Source: CANJXF01 sp043775015 (lineage in GTDB: Bacteria > Verrucomicrobiota > Verrucomicrobiia > Limisphaerales > CANJXF01). Taken from it: a DNA stretch of 64,000 nt. Where the stretch lies: NCBI GenBank assembly GCA_043775015.1, contig JAYVSV010000098.1, forward strand, positions 16,413-80,412, written 5' to 3'. Each line of letters opens with the position of its first letter. Position 1 is the stretch's first letter. Of the stretch, positions 61,366-64,000 are shown one piece after another. A program made the translations under genes and the position numbers. The notes beneath the pieces are model-generated. The model ran no database searches, was not told where the DNA came from, and saw nothing but the letters and a program-made list of their open reading frames with translations.

Positions 61366-64000
61366 TCACTGACACGTGGACACTGCTTTGATAAATACGG
61401 CTGAATCGAAAACAGCATCTTGGAAATCGGCGATCGCGATTTTTATGTGGTTGGTGACATTTGCAGAAACTTGAATCTGCGCGGTCAGCAACACGGTTGT
61501 TCCATCGTATTGAATATTGAACACCGGGGTTGGCGCTGAAAACTGTGATTCTGGATCATTAAGCGGATCATCGTTGTCCACATAAAACTCAGGATTGCTC
61601 GCTGAAGTAGATGGTGGAAAACCTCCGTTGATTAGACTCACGCTAACTGGTTGGTTAGTGCCCGGAATTAGCGCAATGTTATTGTTGGTCGTGATAATCC
61701 AGTTTGTGCCGACGCGGTTTGTGCTGATAAAGATCGCGAACGGATCATTGAAAGTAGCGATGAATTCTGGATATTCCTCAGAGGCAAAAATGTATTGGAA
61801 CTGCAATGTGAACGAATTGGTAGCGATGATATCGAATTCCAAAACTGCGGCATCTTCAGTGCCGCTGCTGTCCACTAGTCCGTCCAAATTAACATCGTTG
61901 GGTTGTCCGAGATTTGCTGGGCCAGTTTTCAGAGGCCCAGCCGCAGTCCAACCATCATCACTATTCGGTCCAATGGCATTGGTAATCCAACCCGACGAGA
62001 GGATCACCCCGTAGTTGATGGGCAAGCCAGTCGCGATACCGTTGGTAAAGATGCCGCGCGCCACCAGCGCCCCGGTGTAGGTTGCATTGGTGACCGTGAC
62101 CCAAGCCGGCACCAGCAGCCGCGCCAGTTCTTCTGCGGTCGGGTTGGTGCTTACCACCAAGTCTCCACCCGCCGGGCGGTAATGAAAACCAATATCCACC
62201 GTTCCATCATCAAACGTCTGGTTGGTCAATACGGTGTAACCGCAAAGTCCGGCGGCTTCGGCAGTCTGGCTGCCGGCGTCAATCAAAAGGCTCAGCATCC
62301 CGTCATTGGTCGGATAGTAGTAGTTGCCCAGGTAGCTGGTCAGATAAACAGGAGCGTTGGTCAAAACCACGTCGTTCGCACCATTGGGAGTGAGCCGAGT
62401 GAAATTGATGACGTAACCATTGTAATTGTTGGTTAGAAGATCCGTTGACTGACTAATAACGGTTTGGTCAAAAAGATTATCAAAAAATTTCCAAGGTGGC
62501 TCCCCGCTCATCTCTTCTTCATCTAAGCTTAAACTTCCACCTCGAAAAAGATTGTTGTAGGCAAATACAAAATTTGTTCGTGCGTCATCTTGCAGCGAAA
62601 TCGCAACCCGCTCCCATGAACAATTCTTCATCGTCACATCGCATCGCTTAGTATAAAAGCTGCCTCCAGAGAACTGACAATTGGTAAAACCAAATGAAAG
62701 AGAACCTAAGTTAATACTTGAACAGAATTGCTCTCCGCCACCCGCCAGGACAGACAAGTGTGTGAAATTGAAGTTTACTTTAGGGCTTCCTGTAGAGCTA
62801 GTGATATACACAGCTGTTGCCACACTGGTCGAAGACCAATTCGTCGTAGTCTGTTCCTGCACGGTGTTGTAACGCACAATACGATTCAAACTCGTCGCCG
62901 ACCCCCCCGAATACAACTGACCACCTGACTTAATGAAAATTGCGTTGGTAGTAGATGCTCCATAGGTGCCGATGGCCACCCCGTTCGTCAGTGTCAATAG
63001 GTTGGTGAGCGTTCGGCCACTAACCACGTAATCCAATGGGTCATAATGGTAGCCAAGATCAGGAATGTCGGCGTCACGCTGGGCTTGCGGACTCAGCGTT
63101 GTGTCCACGGTGAAATTAGTCGTCAGCACGATGGGCGGATAGGTGGTGCGTTGTTTGAGACTGGCGCGGAGGCTAGCGCTGAGATTGGTTGTGCCCGCAT
63201 TGCGGTTCGTGCTGCCGTCAGCCAGGTAGTACGAAGCAGCTCCCACGATTTGAAAGACGCCAGCGGTGCTGGCATTGGTCACAACTTTGGTTGTGGAGAT
63301 AACATCGAGGCTTCCAAAACCGTTTGCGAGAGCCGTAAGGACACAATTTGTGAGATAAAGTTCGCCGTTATGGTTCCCGGAGTGGACTGCAAATTTATTG
63401 CAATCATCGACGGTCAAATGTTGTCCCTTGAAAATATTGTCAACTCCACCTTTGGTGACGTTGGTCATGGACACGAAAAGACAATTGTCAGCAAAAACCG
63501 TGTCTAGCTCGTTCCCGTTGTAATCAACTGCATACAGACAGTTGATGACCTGTAAATTAGACAGTTGAATCTCCCCGGAACTGAATGATAGCCTGACCCC
63601 GTTGTTAAGATTGGCAAACCGAAGATAGCTCAGTTCGCTACTGCTGGTGCTGATATCCAATCCATTTCCATATTTGCCGGAAGGAGAACCAGTACTGCCT
63701 GAGATCGTTTCTCCTACGGAATTATCATCCTTAGCAGTGAAGATGGCTGGCCGATAAGGTCCTGTTTGGCAATTGATTGATCCGAGCAGGTTAATGCACG
63801 CTGTAGTATTGGAAGAAAACTTTACCACGGTTCCGCCTTCTATGACCGTAGTCGCAGACAGATTGACTGTGTTGGTGACGTAATAAGTCGTATCTCCTTT
63901 GAACGTGAAATTGGTTTGATTGATGACGATGGAGTAGTCCAACAGGAACCCCTTCGACGGAGAAGTGAGGCTGGCTACCTTGATCACTTCCTTTGCCGTT
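61366..64000 (-). CDS. Large surface protein with beta-helix and choice-of-anchor-L-like domain (5' end cut by window)
   Basis: The frame is open to the right edge, giving at least 877 residues; the GTG at 63987 is not a believable start because coding sequence continues beyond it. The N-terminal two thirds look like a parallel beta-helix (repeated short strands, TVIEGGTVVKFSSN, LSNLQVINCLYAVDYNGNEL, FTNCQFSGGSFYTKRCDVTM). The last ~230 residues match the choice-of-anchor-L pattern: AEELARLLVPAWVTVTNATY, GVILSSGWI, VLEFDIIATN, FQYIFASEEYPEF and FIKAVSTC. It is a probable adhesin or polymer-binding surface protein. Confidence 0.75.
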   Translation of the reverse strand, partial: TAKEVIKVASLTSPSKGFLLDYSIVINQTNFTFKGDTTYYVTNTVNLSATTVIEGGTVVKFSSNTTACINLLGSINCQTGPYRPAIFTAKDDNSVGETISGSTGSPSGKYGNGLDISTSSSELSYLRFANLNNGVRLSFSSGEIQLSNLQVINCLYAVDYNGNELDTVFADNCLFVSMTNVTKGGVDNIFKGQHLTVDDCNKFAVHSGNHNGELYLTNCVLTALANGFGSLDVISTTKVVTNASTAGVFQIVGAASYYLADGSTNRNAGTTNLSASLRASLKQRTTYPPIVLTTNFTVDTTLSPQAQRDADIPDLGYHYDPLDYVVSGRTLTNLLTLTNGVAIGTYGASTTNAIFIKSGGQLYSGGSATSLNRIVRYNTVQEQTTTNWSSTSVATAVYITSSTGSPKVNFNFTHLSVLAGGGEQFCSSINLGSLSFGFTNCQFSGGSFYTKRCDVTMKNCSWERVAISLQDDARTNFVFAYNNLFRGGSLSLDEEEMSGEPPWKFFDNLFDQTVISQSTDLLTNNYNGYVINFTRLTPNGANDVVLTNAPVYLTSYLGNYYYPTNDGMLSLLIDAGSQTAEAAGLCGYTVLTNQTFDDGTVDIGFHYRPAGGDLVVSTNPTAEELARLLVPAWVTVTNATYTGALVARGIFTNGIATGLPINYGVILSSGWITNAIGPNSDDGWTAAGPLKTGPANLGQPNDVNLDGLVDSSGTEDAAVLEFDIIATNSFTLQFQYIFASEEYPEFIATFNDPFAIFISTNRVGTNWIITTNNNIALIPGTNQPVSVSLINGGFPPSTSASNPEFYVDNDDPLNDPESQFSAPTPVFNIQYDGTTVLLTAQIQVSANVTNHIKIAIADFQDAVFDSAVFIKAVSTCQ

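Noticed and set aside
1..64000. CRISPR array, rRNA operon or complete prophage
   Set aside because: No regularly spaced direct repeats, no rRNA-like sequence and no structural phage genes were seen.

Overview
The window reads as chromosome of a soil or freshwater verrucomicrobium of the Pedosphaera/Limisphaera type. The evidence is a membrane-bound dehydrogenase fused to a c-type heme domain of the Pirellula/Verrucomicrobium kind, a PEP-CTERM protein, a prepilin-like secreted protein, many very large exported proteins rich in Thr/Asn, a TMTC-like TPR membrane protein and many short palindromic repeats. This assignment is inference from gene families, not from a marker phylogeny.

Left flank (1-27.1 kb): an ordinary housekeeping region. 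It holds a TPR membrane protein and an ABC-2 type ATPase, then dnaA beside a possible origin (three DnaA-box-like sites), a PII protein, a candidate stand-alone small RNA with a strong terminator, an amidohydrolase, and the large dehydrogenase/cytochrome with its secreted partner. Next come mogA-like, GYF-domain, vanX-like and folC genes, a ROK kinase-gmhA-hydrolase operon, a thioredoxin-fold protein, a hexapeptide-repeat protein overlapping a DinG-type helicase, and a HAD phosphatase coupled to a GlpT-like antiporter. After these the region becomes patchy: a transporter remnant, a toxin-antitoxin pair between two direct repeats, an ACP-like membrane protein, a frameshifted lipoprotein, and dus with a palindrome inserted in frame.

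Island (about 27.18-54.19 kb): bounded on the right by an intact tRNA-Gly(CCC) and on the left by a 33-bp copy of the tRNA 3' end (32/33 identical) in the same orientation. Just inside the left end lie a truncated integrase and fragments of a type IV secretion coupling ATPase and of secreted enzymes; just inside the right end is a umuC C-terminal fragment. The cargo is a secreted degradation system: sulfatase and two giant glycosidase-like proteins on the + strand; then, on the - strand, a sensor kinase with a beta-propeller input domain, its LuxR-type regulator, a prepilin-like protein, a LamG-type protein and three CehA/McbA metallohydrolases. An exported carbon-nitrogen hydrolase is divergent from the kinase. 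A near-identical 21-bp palindromic motif lies upstream of both the kinase and the prepilin-like gene and is a candidate operator. I infer a horizontally acquired polymer-utilisation island without SusC/SusD.

Right flank (54.2-64 kb): a FadL-type porin, an acyltransferase with an HxxxDG motif, an FG-GAP repeat protein, Maf, a nucleoside-type MFS permease, a PEP-CTERM protein and a large surface protein with a choice-of-anchor-L-like domain that runs off the right edge.
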